Shown here: positions 16,464 through 25,600 of the stretch, one piece after another
Numbering within the stretch: position 1 is the first letter of the stretch
How the letters are laid out: every line of letters starts with the position of its first letter
Assembly (NCBI RefSeq): GCF_004335085.1
Contig: NZ_RQRS01000014.1
Span: forward strand, 62,001-126,000
Length of the DNA stretch: 64,000 nt
Origin: Pedobacter nototheniae
Lineage (GTDB): Bacteria; Bacteroidota; Bacteroidia; Sphingobacteriales; Sphingobacteriaceae
Direction of reading: 5' to 3'
Position numbers and translations under genes: made by a program
Notes under the pieces: generated by a model
Database searches by the model: none
What the model was told of the DNA's origin: nothing
What the model saw: the letters and a program-made list of their open reading frames with translations, nothing else

Positions 16464-17543
16464 ATGACAACTGAAAAGAAAAAAAAGAACTTAGTAGTAC
16501 CCATCATTTTAGGCGTTTTACTAGTAATAGGTGTGGTATTCGGTATCACAGAGTGGAATTATTATAGCAAACACGTAGATACGGATGATGCTCAGATTGA
16601 TGGCGATATCAGTCCTGTTGTTGCTCGTGTTGGCGGTTATGTTAAGGATATTAATTTTGAAGAAAATACGCACGTAGCCGAAGGACAGGTTTTGGTTAAA
16701 CTTGATGATAACGATTACAAAGTTAAATTAGAGCAAGCTCAATCTGGTCAAAAAGGTGCAAGTGCAGGTGTTGGTGTTGCAGAATCACAAATTGTGGCTA
16801 CACAAGCGAATACTGGTACTGCAAAAGCCAACGTAGAAGCGGCTAAATCAAATGTTCAGGCAGCAAATGTTAAAGTAAACTTAGCGCAGAAAGATTATAA
16901 CCGTTACGAAAACTTGGTAAAAGATGGTTCAATAACGCAACAAGCATTCGATCAGGCAAAAGCTAATAAAGAATCTGCAGAGGCAGCAAAACAATCAGCT
17001 TTGGCAGCCTATCAAGCGGCTCAAGATCAATACAACGCAGCGGTTAAACAAGTTGGTACTACTCAATCACAATTGGCAGTAAGCAGCAATGTAATTAGCC
17101 AACGCCAAAGTGATATCGATTTTGCAAAACTTCAATTATCATACACAGATATTAAAGCACCAGCTTCGGGCATTGTTTCTAAAAAGAATGTTCAAAAAGG
17201 ACAATTAGTTCAAGCTGGTCAATCTTTATTCTCTATCGTTAACGATGGCAGTATTTACGTAACAGCTAACTTTAAAGAAACTCAATTGGAAAAAATTAAA
17301 TCAGGATCTAAGGTAGAGATTGAAGTTGATGCGTATCCAAATGAAAAAATTGAAGGTGAAGTTTATAATTTTTCTCCAATTACAGGGGCAAAAGGCTCTT
17401 TATTACCTCCAGATAATGCTACAGGTAACTTTGTTAAGGTAGTACAACGTGTGCCGGTTAAAATTAAAATTCATCCATCAAAAGAGTTGTTATCAAAACT
17501 ACGTCCTGGAATGAGCGTAAAAGCATCAGTATCTACTAAATAA
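16464..17543 (+). CDS. HlyD/EmrA-type periplasmic adaptor
   Basis: The product has 359 residues: a single N-terminal membrane anchor (about 10-29), then the biotinyl-lipoyl half motif TDDAQIDGDISPVVARVGGYV. A long Ala/Gln-rich coiled-coil hairpin (about 90-215), the second lipoyl half (APASGIVSKKNVQKGQLVQ) and a C-terminal beta-barrel follow. It bridges the inner-membrane MFS pump and the TolC channel. Spacing to both neighbours is 8-9 bases. EmrA is the closest characterised type. Confidence 0.92.
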   Translation: MTTEKKKKNLVVPIILGVLLVIGVVFGITEWNYYSKHVDTDDAQIDGDISPVVARVGGYVKDINFEENTHVAEGQVLVKLDDNDYKVKLEQAQSGQKGASAGVGVAESQIVATQANTGTAKANVEAAKSNVQAANVKVNLAQKDYNRYENLVKDGSITQQAFDQAKANKESAEAAKQSALAAYQAAQDQYNAAVKQVGTTQSQLAVSSNVISQRQSDIDFAKLQLSYTDIKAPASGIVSKKNVQKGQLVQAGQSLFSIVNDGSIYVTANFKETQLEKIKSGSKVEIEVDAYPNEKIEGEVYNFSPITGAKGSLLPPDNATGNFVKVVQRVPVKIKIHPSKELLSKLRPGMSVKASVSTK

Positions 17544-17552
17544 AAAATTAAA

Positions 17553-19100
17553 ATGGCCGAAGTAGGTTTAAAAAAGTGGGTTATTACCTTTACGGTGATC
17601 ACTGCTTCATTGTTGGAGCTGATTGATACAACTATCGTAAACGTAGCAATTCCACAAATACAAGGAAACCTGGGCGCTACATTGGAGGATGTTGCCTGGC
17701 TTTCTACAGGCTATGCGGTAGCAAACGTTATCGTATTGCCAATGTCTGGCTGGCTGGGAAACCGGTTCGGCAGGAAAAATTATTTTCTTACCTCCATTAT
17801 TGTTTTTACACTCGTTTCATTTTTGTGCGGTAACGCCACCTCATTAAACGAACTAATTTTATTCAGAATTATCCAGGGACTTGCTGGTGGTGGTTTAATA
17901 TCAACCGCACAAGCCATTTTAATTGAAACCTGGCCACGTGAAGATGTGGGTATTGCAACAGCCTTATTTGGTTTGGGTGCAGTAGTTGGACCAACCGTTG
18001 GACCAACAATTGGTGGATATATTTTGGATATTAGTTCTTGGCCGTGGATTTTTTATGTGAATATTCCCGTCGGAATACTCGCCGCCTACTGTACTTACAC
18101 CTTTGTGCGAGCGACTCCGAAAGAAGGGCAGGGCCAACCTGTCGATTGGTGGGGTATTGCACTTTTGGCAATTGCAGTAGGTAGTTTACAAACCGTTTTA
18201 GAAAAAGGTGAAAGCGAAGATTGGTTTGCAACGCCATATATTACAGCTTTGGCAGCAGCAGCGGTATTTGGATTATTGCTCTTTATTTGGAGAGAAACAA
18301 CCACAGACCACCCAATTGTGAACTTTAAAATTATGCGCCACAGAAGTTTCTCTGTGGGGATGTTTACTTCCTTTATTTTAGGATTTGGTTTGTATGGTTC
18401 CGTATTCGTGTTCCCTGTTTTCTGTCAAAACTTACTCGGGTTTTCAGCGCTGCAAACAGGAGAGCTTTTATTCCCCGGTGGCTTGTGTACCATTGTAATG
18501 ATGCCATTTATTGGTATTATGCTTAAGAAAGGTATACCAGCGCAGTTTATGGCAACAGTAGGAATGTTCTTATTCTTCGTTTTTTGCTGGATGTTGAGCA
18601 ATTCTACACTACAATCCGGTACCGGTGATTTCTTTTTACCGTTGGTAATTAGAGGGGTGGGTATGGCTTTATTGTTTGTACCACTAACTACACTAGCTAT
18701 TCAGGATTTAAAAGGACCTGAAATAGGACAAGGATCTGGTTTAAATAACATGATGCGTCAATTAGGTGGTTCATTTGGTATTGCAGCCTTAACTACTCTA
18801 ATTCACGTTCGCCAAGGTTTTCATAGAAGTAACCTTTTAACTAATGTAAACGAATATAATCCAGCTTTTGTAGAGCGCTTTAATATTTTAATTAAAGGTT
18901 TTATGGCAAAAGGACAAAGCTTTTTGGATGCTAAAATAATGGCAGCAAGAGCAATGGAAGGAATTATAACCAAGCAAACCATGTTACTTACTTATGATGA
19001 TGCTTATTGGGTTGCAGGATTAATTATGCTATTCTCAATTCCTTTATTATATCTTCAAAAGTTTAAGAAAAATGTAGAAATTCCTGCAGATGTGCATTAA
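17553..19100 (+). CDS. DHA2-family MFS drug exporter (EmrB-type)
   Basis: The product has 515 residues with about 14 hydrophobic helices, as in drug:H+ antiporter family 2. Motifs: LLELIDTTIVNVAIPQI in helix 1, motif A GNRFGRKNYF after helix 2, and WPWIFYVNIPVG typical of DHA2. It is the energised inner-membrane part of the EmrAB-TolC-type pump and the last gene of the operon, followed by a strong terminator at 19138. No substrate can be assigned. Confidence 0.93.
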   Translation: MAEVGLKKWVITFTVITASLLELIDTTIVNVAIPQIQGNLGATLEDVAWLSTGYAVANVIVLPMSGWLGNRFGRKNYFLTSIIVFTLVSFLCGNATSLNELILFRIIQGLAGGGLISTAQAILIETWPREDVGIATALFGLGAVVGPTVGPTIGGYILDISSWPWIFYVNIPVGILAAYCTYTFVRATPKEGQGQPVDWWGIALLAIAVGSLQTVLEKGESEDWFATPYITALAAAAVFGLLLFIWRETTTDHPIVNFKIMRHRSFSVGMFTSFILGFGLYGSVFVFPVFCQNLLGFSALQTGELLFPGGLCTIVMMPFIGIMLKKGIPAQFMATVGMFLFFVFCWMLSNSTLQSGTGDFFLPLVIRGVGMALLFVPLTTLAIQDLKGPEIGQGSGLNNMMRQLGGSFGIAALTTLIHVRQGFHRSNLLTNVNEYNPAFVERFNILIKGFMAKGQSFLDAKIMAARAMEGIITKQTMLLTYDDAYWVAGLIMLFSIPLLYLQKFKKNVEIPADVH

Positions 19101-19137
19101 GTTTGCAAGAAAATGCCATTAAAATTGGCAATAAATA

Positions 19138-19173
19138 AAAACAGCCGGTGTATTTTATTACATCGGCTGTTTT
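19138..19173 (+). terminator. Rho-independent terminator of the efflux operon
   Basis: Arms AAAACAGCCGGTG and CATCGGCTGTTTT (one G-T wobble), 10-base loop, 38 bases after the emrB stop; T-rich end. Confidence 0.85.
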
Positions 19174-19361
19174 AACCCAAAAAATTAACAATCAATGCAA
19201 TGCCCTTAAACATTGCAAATGTTCTTATTCAAGTATCAAATACCCAAATAAGATTCTAAAATTAAAATTTATTCTGCAATTTTCCAAATAGTTGCCTGTG
19301 TAATTTTAATAGTTTAAGCATTTTTTGTAGTATTACCATATACAAAACTATTGATTAAGCT

Positions 19362-21947
19362 ATGCCTAAACTTCGTTTAACAACTCAGCGGGAATCCATT
19401 TTTAATAATGAGGTCATCTCAAAATTTGAGCTTTTTAACAGTCTTTTTCTAACCCTTCCATTTTATAAAATTAAGGACACAGGAACGTTATTGCCCCTGT
19501 TTTTTAAGAGCTGTGAAGAAGGAATAAAGCAAGACCAAAAGCCTGCCCAAATTATTGAAGAGTTTTTTGCGAAATACACCAGTTATACGGAAAGTACAGA
19601 TATTATTGATTTACTTTTTCGCTTTATACAGTACATCGAACGCCAGGTAGTACTTTTTGATGCCGTTGAAGATGCATCTTTCACCAAATTAAATACTACA
19701 GATGAGCAGAGTACGCTTTCTTTTATTTTAAAAAAGAATGCCGATAATAAACCGATGCTTGCCAAAATTGAGAAACTTATTGATGAGCTTTCTTTGCGTT
19801 TGGTATTAACAGCGCACCCAACCCAGTTTTACCCAGGTAGCGTTTTGGCAATCATTACCGATTTAACTGCAGCTATAAGAGATAATAACATTACAGCAAT
19901 GAACTCTTTGTTGCAGCAATTGGGTAAAACGCCATTTTTTAATAAAAAATCTCCAACACCTGTTGATGAAGCTTTAAACCTTGCCTGGTTTTTAGAAAAT
20001 ACTTTTTATTTTGCTGCGGCAAATATTCAGGAAGAAATAGATCAAAATCTTGACGAATATAATTTAGAAACTAAGAAAATTTTAGAATTAGGTTTTTGGC
20101 CGGGTGGCGATAGAGACGGAAACCCAAATATCCATTCGGATACAACTTTAGAAGTTTCTAAAATGTTGCGCCAAATTCTATTCCGTTGTTATTATCGTGA
20201 TTTCCGTGTAATTAAACGTCGCATTACCTTTAGAGGGGTTGAAGAAAACATTGCAATTTTACACGATGTGCTTTATAAAAATGCTTTTGATCAAACCTGT
20301 GAGATCGAAGATATTTCTGACGCTTTAAGAGAAAACCTCAACAAAATAAAAGAAACTTTACTGATAGAGCACGATGGTTTATTTGTAGACCTTGTGAATG
20401 ATTTAATCAGGAAAATTGATTTATATGGAAATTATTTCGCCTCGTTGGATATAAGACAAGATAGCCGAGTGCTGCGTAATGTACACGCATATTGCAGGCA
20501 AAATAAGCCAATTTCATCGCTTTATCCATTAAATTACGATCAATTATCAGAAGAAGAAAAGCTTAAAGTAATTTCATTTAAAGAAGCAAGTATTAATTAT
20601 GCCACCGAAGCGGATGATTTAATTAAGGATACCATTGAAACCATAAAGGAGATTAAAGGCATCCAAAAACGCAACGGAGAAAAAGCATGCCATAGATTTA
20701 TCATTAGTAACTGCCAGCAAGCAACGGATATTCTTCAGCTGGTAGAACTATTTCTTTGGAACGGTTGGAGTAAAGATAATTTAACAATTGATTTTGTGCC
20801 TCTTTTCGAAACCGTAGCAGATTTGAAGGGCGCAGCAAAAATTATGGATACACTTTACAGTAATCCATTTTATAAAACACATTTAGCCAACCGAGGAAAC
20901 AAGCAACATATTATGCTTGGATATTCTGACAGTACAAAAGATGGCGGTTATTTAATGGCTAATTGGTCTATTTTTAATGGAAAAACTTCTTTAACAGCCG
21001 TATCAGATAAGCATAATATTCAGCTCGCATTTTTTGATGGTCGTGGAGGGCCGCCTGCCCGTGGTGGTGGTAAAACACACCGTTTCTACGCATCAATGGG
21101 TAAAGAAATTGCAAATAAAAATATGCAATTAACCGTTCAGGGGCAAACCATCAGTTCGCAATACGGATCGGTAGAAAGTGCAGAATTTAATATCGAGCAA
21201 TTAATTAATGCTGGCCTAACCTCTGGTTTGAAAGAAAAGCATAACATCCTTTTAGACGAAGAAAATAAAACGCTTTTAGATGAAATGGCTGAAGATAGTT
21301 ACAAAGCTTTTGTTGATTTGCGTGAGCATCCGCTATTTGTAAGCTACCTGGAAAAACTATCTCCGTTGAAATTATTATCACAGGTAAATATTAGCAGCAG
21401 ACCAGTGAAAAGAAATGGCGGTGGCGAAATGAAATTAGAAGATTTAAGAGCCATTAGCTTTGTTACGGCCTGGAGCATGCTAAAACAAAACGTACCCGGT
21501 TTTTACGGAATGGGTACTTCTTTAAAAAACCAGGAAAAGGCGGGCAATTGGGATAAAGTGGTTAAGGTTTACCAGGATTCTGACTACTTAAAAACGATTG
21601 TAGATAACTGTATGATGAGTATGAGCAAATCTGATTTCACCATTACAGCTCATTTAGCCAACGATAAGGAGTTTGGCGCCTTTTGGACTCAACTACACGA
21701 TGAGTTTGAATTAGCTAAGGAGATGCTTTTAAAACTATCAGGACAGCCAACTTTAATGGCTAATTATCCTGTAGATAAAAAATCAATTGCAACTCGTGAA
21801 AAAATTATTCTTCCGTTGGTGTTGATTCAGCATTTTGCTTTGGAAAAATTACAGCATAATCATGCAGAAAAGGAACAGCACGCTTTAGAAAAATTAGCGG
21901 TTAGAACTGTGTTTGGTATTGTGAACGCTGGCAGAAATCTAGCGTAA
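19362..21947 (+). CDS. ppc: Phosphoenolpyruvate carboxylase
   Basis: The product has 861 residues, close to the usual bacterial length. It adds bicarbonate to PEP to form oxaloacetate, an anaplerotic feed of the TCA cycle. Motifs: LTAHPTQ with catalytic H152, FWPGGDRDGNPNI, GYSDSTKDGGY with the active-site Lys, and the glycine-rich loop FFDGRGGPPARGGGKTHR. It ends in the conserved short tail (VFGIVNAGRNLA). It is a single-gene unit between two terminators. Confidence 0.96.
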   Translation: MPKLRLTTQRESIFNNEVISKFELFNSLFLTLPFYKIKDTGTLLPLFFKSCEEGIKQDQKPAQIIEEFFAKYTSYTESTDIIDLLFRFIQYIERQVVLFDAVEDASFTKLNTTDEQSTLSFILKKNADNKPMLAKIEKLIDELSLRLVLTAHPTQFYPGSVLAIITDLTAAIRDNNITAMNSLLQQLGKTPFFNKKSPTPVDEALNLAWFLENTFYFAAANIQEEIDQNLDEYNLETKKILELGFWPGGDRDGNPNIHSDTTLEVSKMLRQILFRCYYRDFRVIKRRITFRGVEENIAILHDVLYKNAFDQTCEIEDISDALRENLNKIKETLLIEHDGLFVDLVNDLIRKIDLYGNYFASLDIRQDSRVLRNVHAYCRQNKPISSLYPLNYDQLSEEEKLKVISFKEASINYATEADDLIKDTIETIKEIKGIQKRNGEKACHRFIISNCQQATDILQLVELFLWNGWSKDNLTIDFVPLFETVADLKGAAKIMDTLYSNPFYKTHLANRGNKQHIMLGYSDSTKDGGYLMANWSIFNGKTSLTAVSDKHNIQLAFFDGRGGPPARGGGKTHRFYASMGKEIANKNMQLTVQGQTISSQYGSVESAEFNIEQLINAGLTSGLKEKHNILLDEENKTLLDEMAEDSYKAFVDLREHPLFVSYLEKLSPLKLLSQVNISSRPVKRNGGGEMKLEDLRAISFVTAWSMLKQNVPGFYGMGTSLKNQEKAGNWDKVVKVYQDSDYLKTIVDNCMMSMSKSDFTITAHLANDKEFGAFWTQLHDEFELAKEMLLKLSGQPTLMANYPVDKKSIATREKIILPLVLIQHFALEKLQHNHAEKEQHALEKLAVRTVFGIVNAGRNLA

Positions 21948-21960
21948 TTTATTTCTAATC

Positions 21961-21992
21961 AAACCCCGCAGGTTTTAAAACCTATGGGGTTT
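21961..21992. terminator. Bidirectional terminator between ppc and aldo/keto reductase
   Basis: Arms AAACCCC-gc-AGGTT and AACCT-at-GGGGTTT with a short loop, lying between two convergent stop codons. Confidence 0.8.
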
Positions 21993-21997
21993 ATTGT

Positions 21998-23002
21998 TTA
22001 TTTATTAACCATTTTTAGGGAGCCTTCACTATATCTTGCTCCTGTATCTGGGAATTTACTCAATAATCCATCAATTGCTTTAAAATCATCAGCAGATAAG
22101 CTCACGTTTATAGCGTCTACATTTTCTTCCAGATATTTTCTTTTCTTAGTTCCCGGAATCGGAATAATATCATCGCCTTGACCCAACACCCATGCAAGTG
22201 CTAATTGTGTAGGAGTTACTTCTTTACTTTTAGCAATTTCTGCGAAGCCATTTACCAGTTTCAGGTTATTTTCAAAGTGCTTGCCTTCAAAACGTGGTAA
22301 GGTTCTTCTGAAATCTGTTTCAGCAAAATTATCTGTTTGGCTAATAGTGGTTGTAACCAAACCACGTGCTAGTGGGCTGTAAGGAATTAAACTGATGCCA
22401 AGTTCTCTAATCGTCGATAAAATTTCGCCTTCAACATCTCTTGTCAAAAGAGAATATTCGCTTTGTAGCGCAGCGATGGGATGAACGGCATGTGCTTTTC
22501 TAATCGATACAGGCGATGCCTCAGAAAGCCCTAAATAACGCACTTTGCCTTCTTTTACCAATTCTGCCATTGCACCTACCGTATCCTCAATAGGTACATT
22601 TGGATCTACCCTATGGGCATAATAAAGGTCAATTGTATCTATTTTAAGCCTCTTTAAACTTTTTTCTACAGCCGTTTTAATATATGCAGGCGAGGCATCG
22701 AAATAAGTATTAGCAGAGTTGCTAGGCCCAGCTTCATCATTTTTAAACCTGAAACCAAACTTAGTTGCTATAAAAATTTTATCACGGTTTGGAACGAGCA
22801 CTTTTGAAATAAGGGTTTCATTATCGCCATTGGCATACATATCTGCCGTATCCCAAAAATTTATTCCTAAATCCAATGCTTTGTGCAAAGTAGCAATTGA
22901 TTCTTCATCATCTGTTGGGCCGTAAGCAAAGCTCATGCCCATGCAACCTAAACCCAATGCCGAAAGTTGTTCTTCTGTTTTACCTAATTTTCTGTATTTC
23001 AT
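21998..23002 (-). CDS. Aldo/keto reductase
   Basis: The product has 334 residues, a cytosolic NADPH-dependent TIM barrel. The catalytic tetrad is present: D51 and Y56 (FWDTADMY), K81 (IATKFGF) and H130 (LYYAHRVD). The C-terminal cofactor site [16 protein letters not shown] is typical of the AKR13/YhdN-type group. It probably reduces aldehydes or ketones from metabolism or stress. An AraC regulator gene lies 95 bases upstream on the same strand and may control it. Substrate unknown. Confidence 0.93.
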   Translation of the reverse strand: MKYRKLGKTEEQLSALGLGCMGMSFAYGPTDDEESIATLHKALDLGINFWDTADMYANGDNETLISKVLVPNRDKIFIATKFGFRFKNDEAGPSNSANTYFDASPAYIKTAVEKSLKRLKIDTIDLYYAHRVDPNVPIEDTVGAMAELVKEGKVRYLGLSEASPVSIRKAHAVHPIAALQSEYSLLTRDVEGEILSTIRELGISLIPYSPLARGLVTTTISQTDNFAETDFRRTLPRFEGKHFENNLKLVNGFAEIAKSKEVTPTQLALAWVLGQGDDIIPIPGTKKRKYLEENVDAINVSLSADDFKAIDGLLSKFPDTGARYSEGSLKMVNK

Positions 23003-23097
23003 AATCGTAGTATTTCTTTATTGTTGATTAAACAAAATTACAGCACATACAGATAAAAGGAATTAAGTTAATCTAACCAAAAGTTATAAAAATCAAA

Positions 23098-23994
23098 CTA
23101 TTGTACTCTAAAAGTACTTGGCGTAATTAAAGCATGCTTTTTAAAGAAATTATTAAAATAGGCCGGGTACTCAAACCCAAGGCAGTTTGCAATTTCAGCA
23201 ACATTCCAGTCGGTATGTTTAAGCAAAGCCTTTGCCTCAGCCATAACCCGGTCTGCTATGTGCAGGCCCGTTGTTTTTCCGGTAATTTGTTTTACCGCAC
23301 GATTTAAATGGTTAACGTGTACCGATAATTTGAGGGCAAAATCATTTGGCGTTTTTAATGATAAGTAATGTTTAGGTGTATCAATAGGAAACTGTCGCTC
23401 CAAAAGCTCCAGAAACAAATTGGTAATCCGCGAAGTTGCATTAGCATGTTTAAAATAGTTTTGTGCAGGTTGCATTTTCATCGCTTCATGGATAAGCAAA
23501 TGCACGTAAGATTGTAGTAGCTCTGTTTTATGCAAGTATTCTGTTTCAATTTCCTGCATCATTGATTCATAAATAGAGTTTACTTTTTCCTGCTGTTTTT
23601 CGTCCAGAAAAAATACCGGATTACTTCCAACTTTAAAAAGAGGCGATTCTAAAACACTATTCTGATGACTTTCTGTATGGATAAAACCTTCCGTGAAAAG
23701 ACAAAAATAACCACTTTGATCTTCTGAAGCAGGTTCCCAGGAATAAGGAATCATGGGATTAGAAAACATTAAGGCAGGGCGATCTATTTTAATGCCCTTA
23801 TTGGCGTAATAAAGTGTTCCCTCGCCAATCACTAGTGATATTTTATAGAAATCGCGACGATTATAAGCTGTTGCTGACGTACCACAATTATAATTTCGGG
23901 CCTGTACATTAAATTGCTGCGGTTTATAGTTGTTGCCTAATAAATAACCTGGTGCAATTCTATTGTAGAAATCTTCTATCGTTTCCGTTTTCAT
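23098..23994 (-). CDS. AraC-family transcriptional regulator
   Basis: The product has 298 residues. The N-terminal half resembles a cupin-type AraC ligand domain (about 30-190). The C-terminal HTH_18 domain (about 200-298) has LKHTDWNVAEIANCLGFEYPAYFNNFFKKH and ends TPSTFRVQ. The aldo/keto reductase gene is 95 bases downstream on the same strand, a common arrangement in which the regulator activates the enzyme gene. Ligand unknown. Confidence 0.9.
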   Translation of the reverse strand: MKTETIEDFYNRIAPGYLLGNNYKPQQFNVQARNYNCGTSATAYNRRDFYKISLVIGEGTLYYANKGIKIDRPALMFSNPMIPYSWEPASEDQSGYFCLFTEGFIHTESHQNSVLESPLFKVGSNPVFFLDEKQQEKVNSIYESMMQEIETEYLHKTELLQSYVHLLIHEAMKMQPAQNYFKHANATSRITNLFLELLERQFPIDTPKHYLSLKTPNDFALKLSVHVNHLNRAVKQITGKTTGLHIADRVMAEAKALLKHTDWNVAEIANCLGFEYPAYFNNFFKKHALITPSTFRVQ

Positions 23995-24084
23995 AATTTA
24001 AAGTTATAAAAATCAAACCATATTAATTAGGCAATCGAAAGCACTATTTTAAATCTGTTGGTTAATGTTCAGGCTCAACAAAAC

Positions 24085-24122
24085 AAAAAAACCTCACAAA
24101 ATTAAATCTGTGAGGGTTTTTT
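24085..24122 (-). terminator. Terminator of the peroxiredoxin operon
   Basis: Stem of CCTCACA with TGTGAGG, flanked by A and T tracts; on the minus strand it is followed by a long T run, 32 bases after the stop at 24154. Confidence 0.85.
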
Positions 24123-24153
24123 ATCTTAATAAAAAGAATTCGTTGTAAGAGAA

Positions 24154-24402
24154 TTATCTATCAATAGATCCCATAACTTTTTGTCCGAAAGCATTAAGCG
24201 CATCTTTTTCTACAGCTCCATCTTTTACCATTTGATGTACTTCAAGCGCACCACAAATATTGGTAATCATTTCGCCTGCTACATCAACCTCATGCTCGCT
24301 TACGCCTCTAAATTCGCAAAAAGCCTCTAAAACTTCTAATGTTGTTTCGAGTTGTTCAGGAGTGGTATTTTGGAATAATTGTCTTATTACTGGAATCTTC
24401 AT
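24154..24402 (-). CDS. Small conserved protein after thioredoxin (DUF6952-like)
   Basis: The product has 82 residues: acidic, helical, soluble, no signal. It begins MKIPVIRQLFQ and ends NAFGQKVMGSIDR. I recognise it as the small protein that follows AhpC and thioredoxin genes in many Bacteroidota (I believe DUF6952). Its start is within one base of the thioredoxin stop, so translation is coupled. Its role in peroxide defence is inferred from context only. It holds two Cys (in LEAFCEF and TNICGAL), which could be redox-active. Confidence 0.7.
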   Translation of the reverse strand: MKIPVIRQLFQNTTPEQLETTLEVLEAFCEFRGVSEHEVDVAGEMITNICGALEVHQMVKDGAVEKDALNAFGQKVMGSIDR

Positions 24403-24710
24403 TACTTTATTTTATTAAATAATTCTACTAAACCTTCTGCTTTGTTGGTTTGAACCTGATCTACCAAAGATCCGCCATCAAAGGCTGCAAATGTTGGCAA
24501 GTTATCTACGTTGGCAAATTTGCGGGAGTTTGGAAATTTCTCAGCATCAACAATTAAGAAAGCAACATCTTCATTCTCTGCAGCCAATTTCTTAAACTTC
24601 GGCTTCATGATTCTGCAATTACCACACCATGATGCAGCATACTGAACCATAACCTTGCTGTTATCGGCTAAATATTGTTGAAGATTATCTTCTGTTAATT
24701 CTAAAAACAT
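24402..24710 (-). CDS. Thioredoxin-family protein
   Basis: The product has 102 residues, a single thioredoxin fold without signal peptide. The active site is WCGNC (ASWCGNCRIMKPKF), with Asn in place of the usual Pro, and the cis-Pro loop is NLPTFAAF. It probably recycles the peroxiredoxin encoded 14 bases upstream. Overlaps the next gene by 1 base. The WCGNC variant should shift the redox potential relative to WCGPC. Confidence 0.9.
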   Translation of the reverse strand: MFLELTEDNLQQYLADNSKVMVQYAASWCGNCRIMKPKFKKLAAENEDVAFLIVDAEKFPNSRKFANVDNLPTFAAFDGGSLVDQVQTNKAEGLVELFNKIK

Positions 24711-24724
24711 ATTGTTTTATTTAA

Positions 24725-25357
24725 TTAGTTTGCAGCTAAATATTCAGCTACGCCAGTTCTGTTAGCGTTCATTGCTTCTTTTCCTTCTTCCCAGTTTGCA
24801 GGACAAACCTCGCCGTGTTTTTGAACGTGAGCATAAGCATCAATTAAACGTAAATATTCTTTAACGTTTCTACCAAGTGGCATATCGTTTACACTTTCGT
24901 GGAAAACCTTACCAGTTTCGTCGATTAAGTAAGTTGCTCTGAAAGAAACATTTGAACCTGTAAATACTTCATTTCCTTCTTCATCGTATTCAACCTCTTG
25001 ATCAAGAATGCCTAAAATGTTAGATAAATGTCTATGCGTATCAGCTAAAATTGGATAAGTTACACCTTCAATACCACCGTTATCTTTTGGAGTGTTTAAC
25101 CATGCAAAGTGAACCTCATTTGTATCGCATGATGCACCAATAACAATTGTATTTCTTTTTTCAAACTCAGGTAAAGCCGCTTGAAAAGCGTGTAATTCTG
25201 TAGGGCAAACGAAAGTAAAATCTTTTGGATACCAGAATAATAATACTTTACTGTTTTTATTTACAGCTTCTTCAAATACATTGATTTTCAAGTCATCACC
25301 CATATCTGACATTGCATCAATACTAACACTCGGGAATTTTTTACCTACTATTGCCAT
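24725..25357 (-). CDS. Peroxiredoxin (AhpC/Prx1 type)
   Basis: The product has 210 residues and is cytosolic. Peroxidatic C51 lies in FTFVCPTE and the resolving Cys in EVCPANW near residue 185, so it is a typical 2-Cys enzyme reducing hydrogen peroxide and alkyl hydroperoxides. It is first gene of a three-gene operon with a thioredoxin and a small conserved protein; no AhpF is present, so the thioredoxin is the likely reductant. A TACCTTTG -7 box lies 26 bases upstream of the ATG. Confidence 0.94.
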   Translation of the reverse strand: MAIVGKKFPSVSIDAMSDMGDDLKINVFEEAVNKNSKVLLFWYPKDFTFVCPTELHAFQAALPEFEKRNTIVIGASCDTNEVHFAWLNTPKDNGGIEGVTYPILADTHRHLSNILGILDQEVEYDEEGNEVFTGSNVSFRATYLIDETGKVFHESVNDMPLGRNVKEYLRLIDAYAHVQKHGEVCPANWEEGKEAMNANRTGVAEYLAAN

Positions 25358-25383
25358 AATTTTTTGTCTTTAATTTTGTGCCA

Positions 25384-25391
25384 CAAAGGTA
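25384..25391 (-). promoter_or_regulatory. -7 element of the peroxiredoxin operon
   Basis: TACCTTTG on the minus strand, 26 bases before the ATG. A TTG lies 16 bases further upstream. No OxyR-like palindrome is evident. Confidence 0.55.
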
Positions 25392-25568
25392 AGGCTAAAT
25401 CACTTGCCAATCAACCCAGTTTAAGTAATTGTTCATTGTATTTATTGATAACAATATAGTTAAAAACTATAATTATTATAAAATGTATAAAGGTCGGCTA
25501 TCTTTCTTTTAGAGATCTTAATTATAGCAATGATATAATGTATTGGAAGGTATTCGAATCAAAACAAA

Positions 25569-25596
25569 AAAGCCTCCCAAGTTATCAGGAGGCTTT
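25569..25596 (-). terminator. Terminator of the S9 peptidase gene
   Basis: Arms AAAGCCTCC and GGAGGCTTT, followed on the minus strand by a T-rich run, immediately after the stop codon at 25601. Confidence 0.85.
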
Positions 25597-25600
25597 AATT

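Noticed and set aside
25545..25560. tRNA-like TATTCGAATC string
   Set aside because: No acceptor stem, D arm or anticodon arm can be folded around it.
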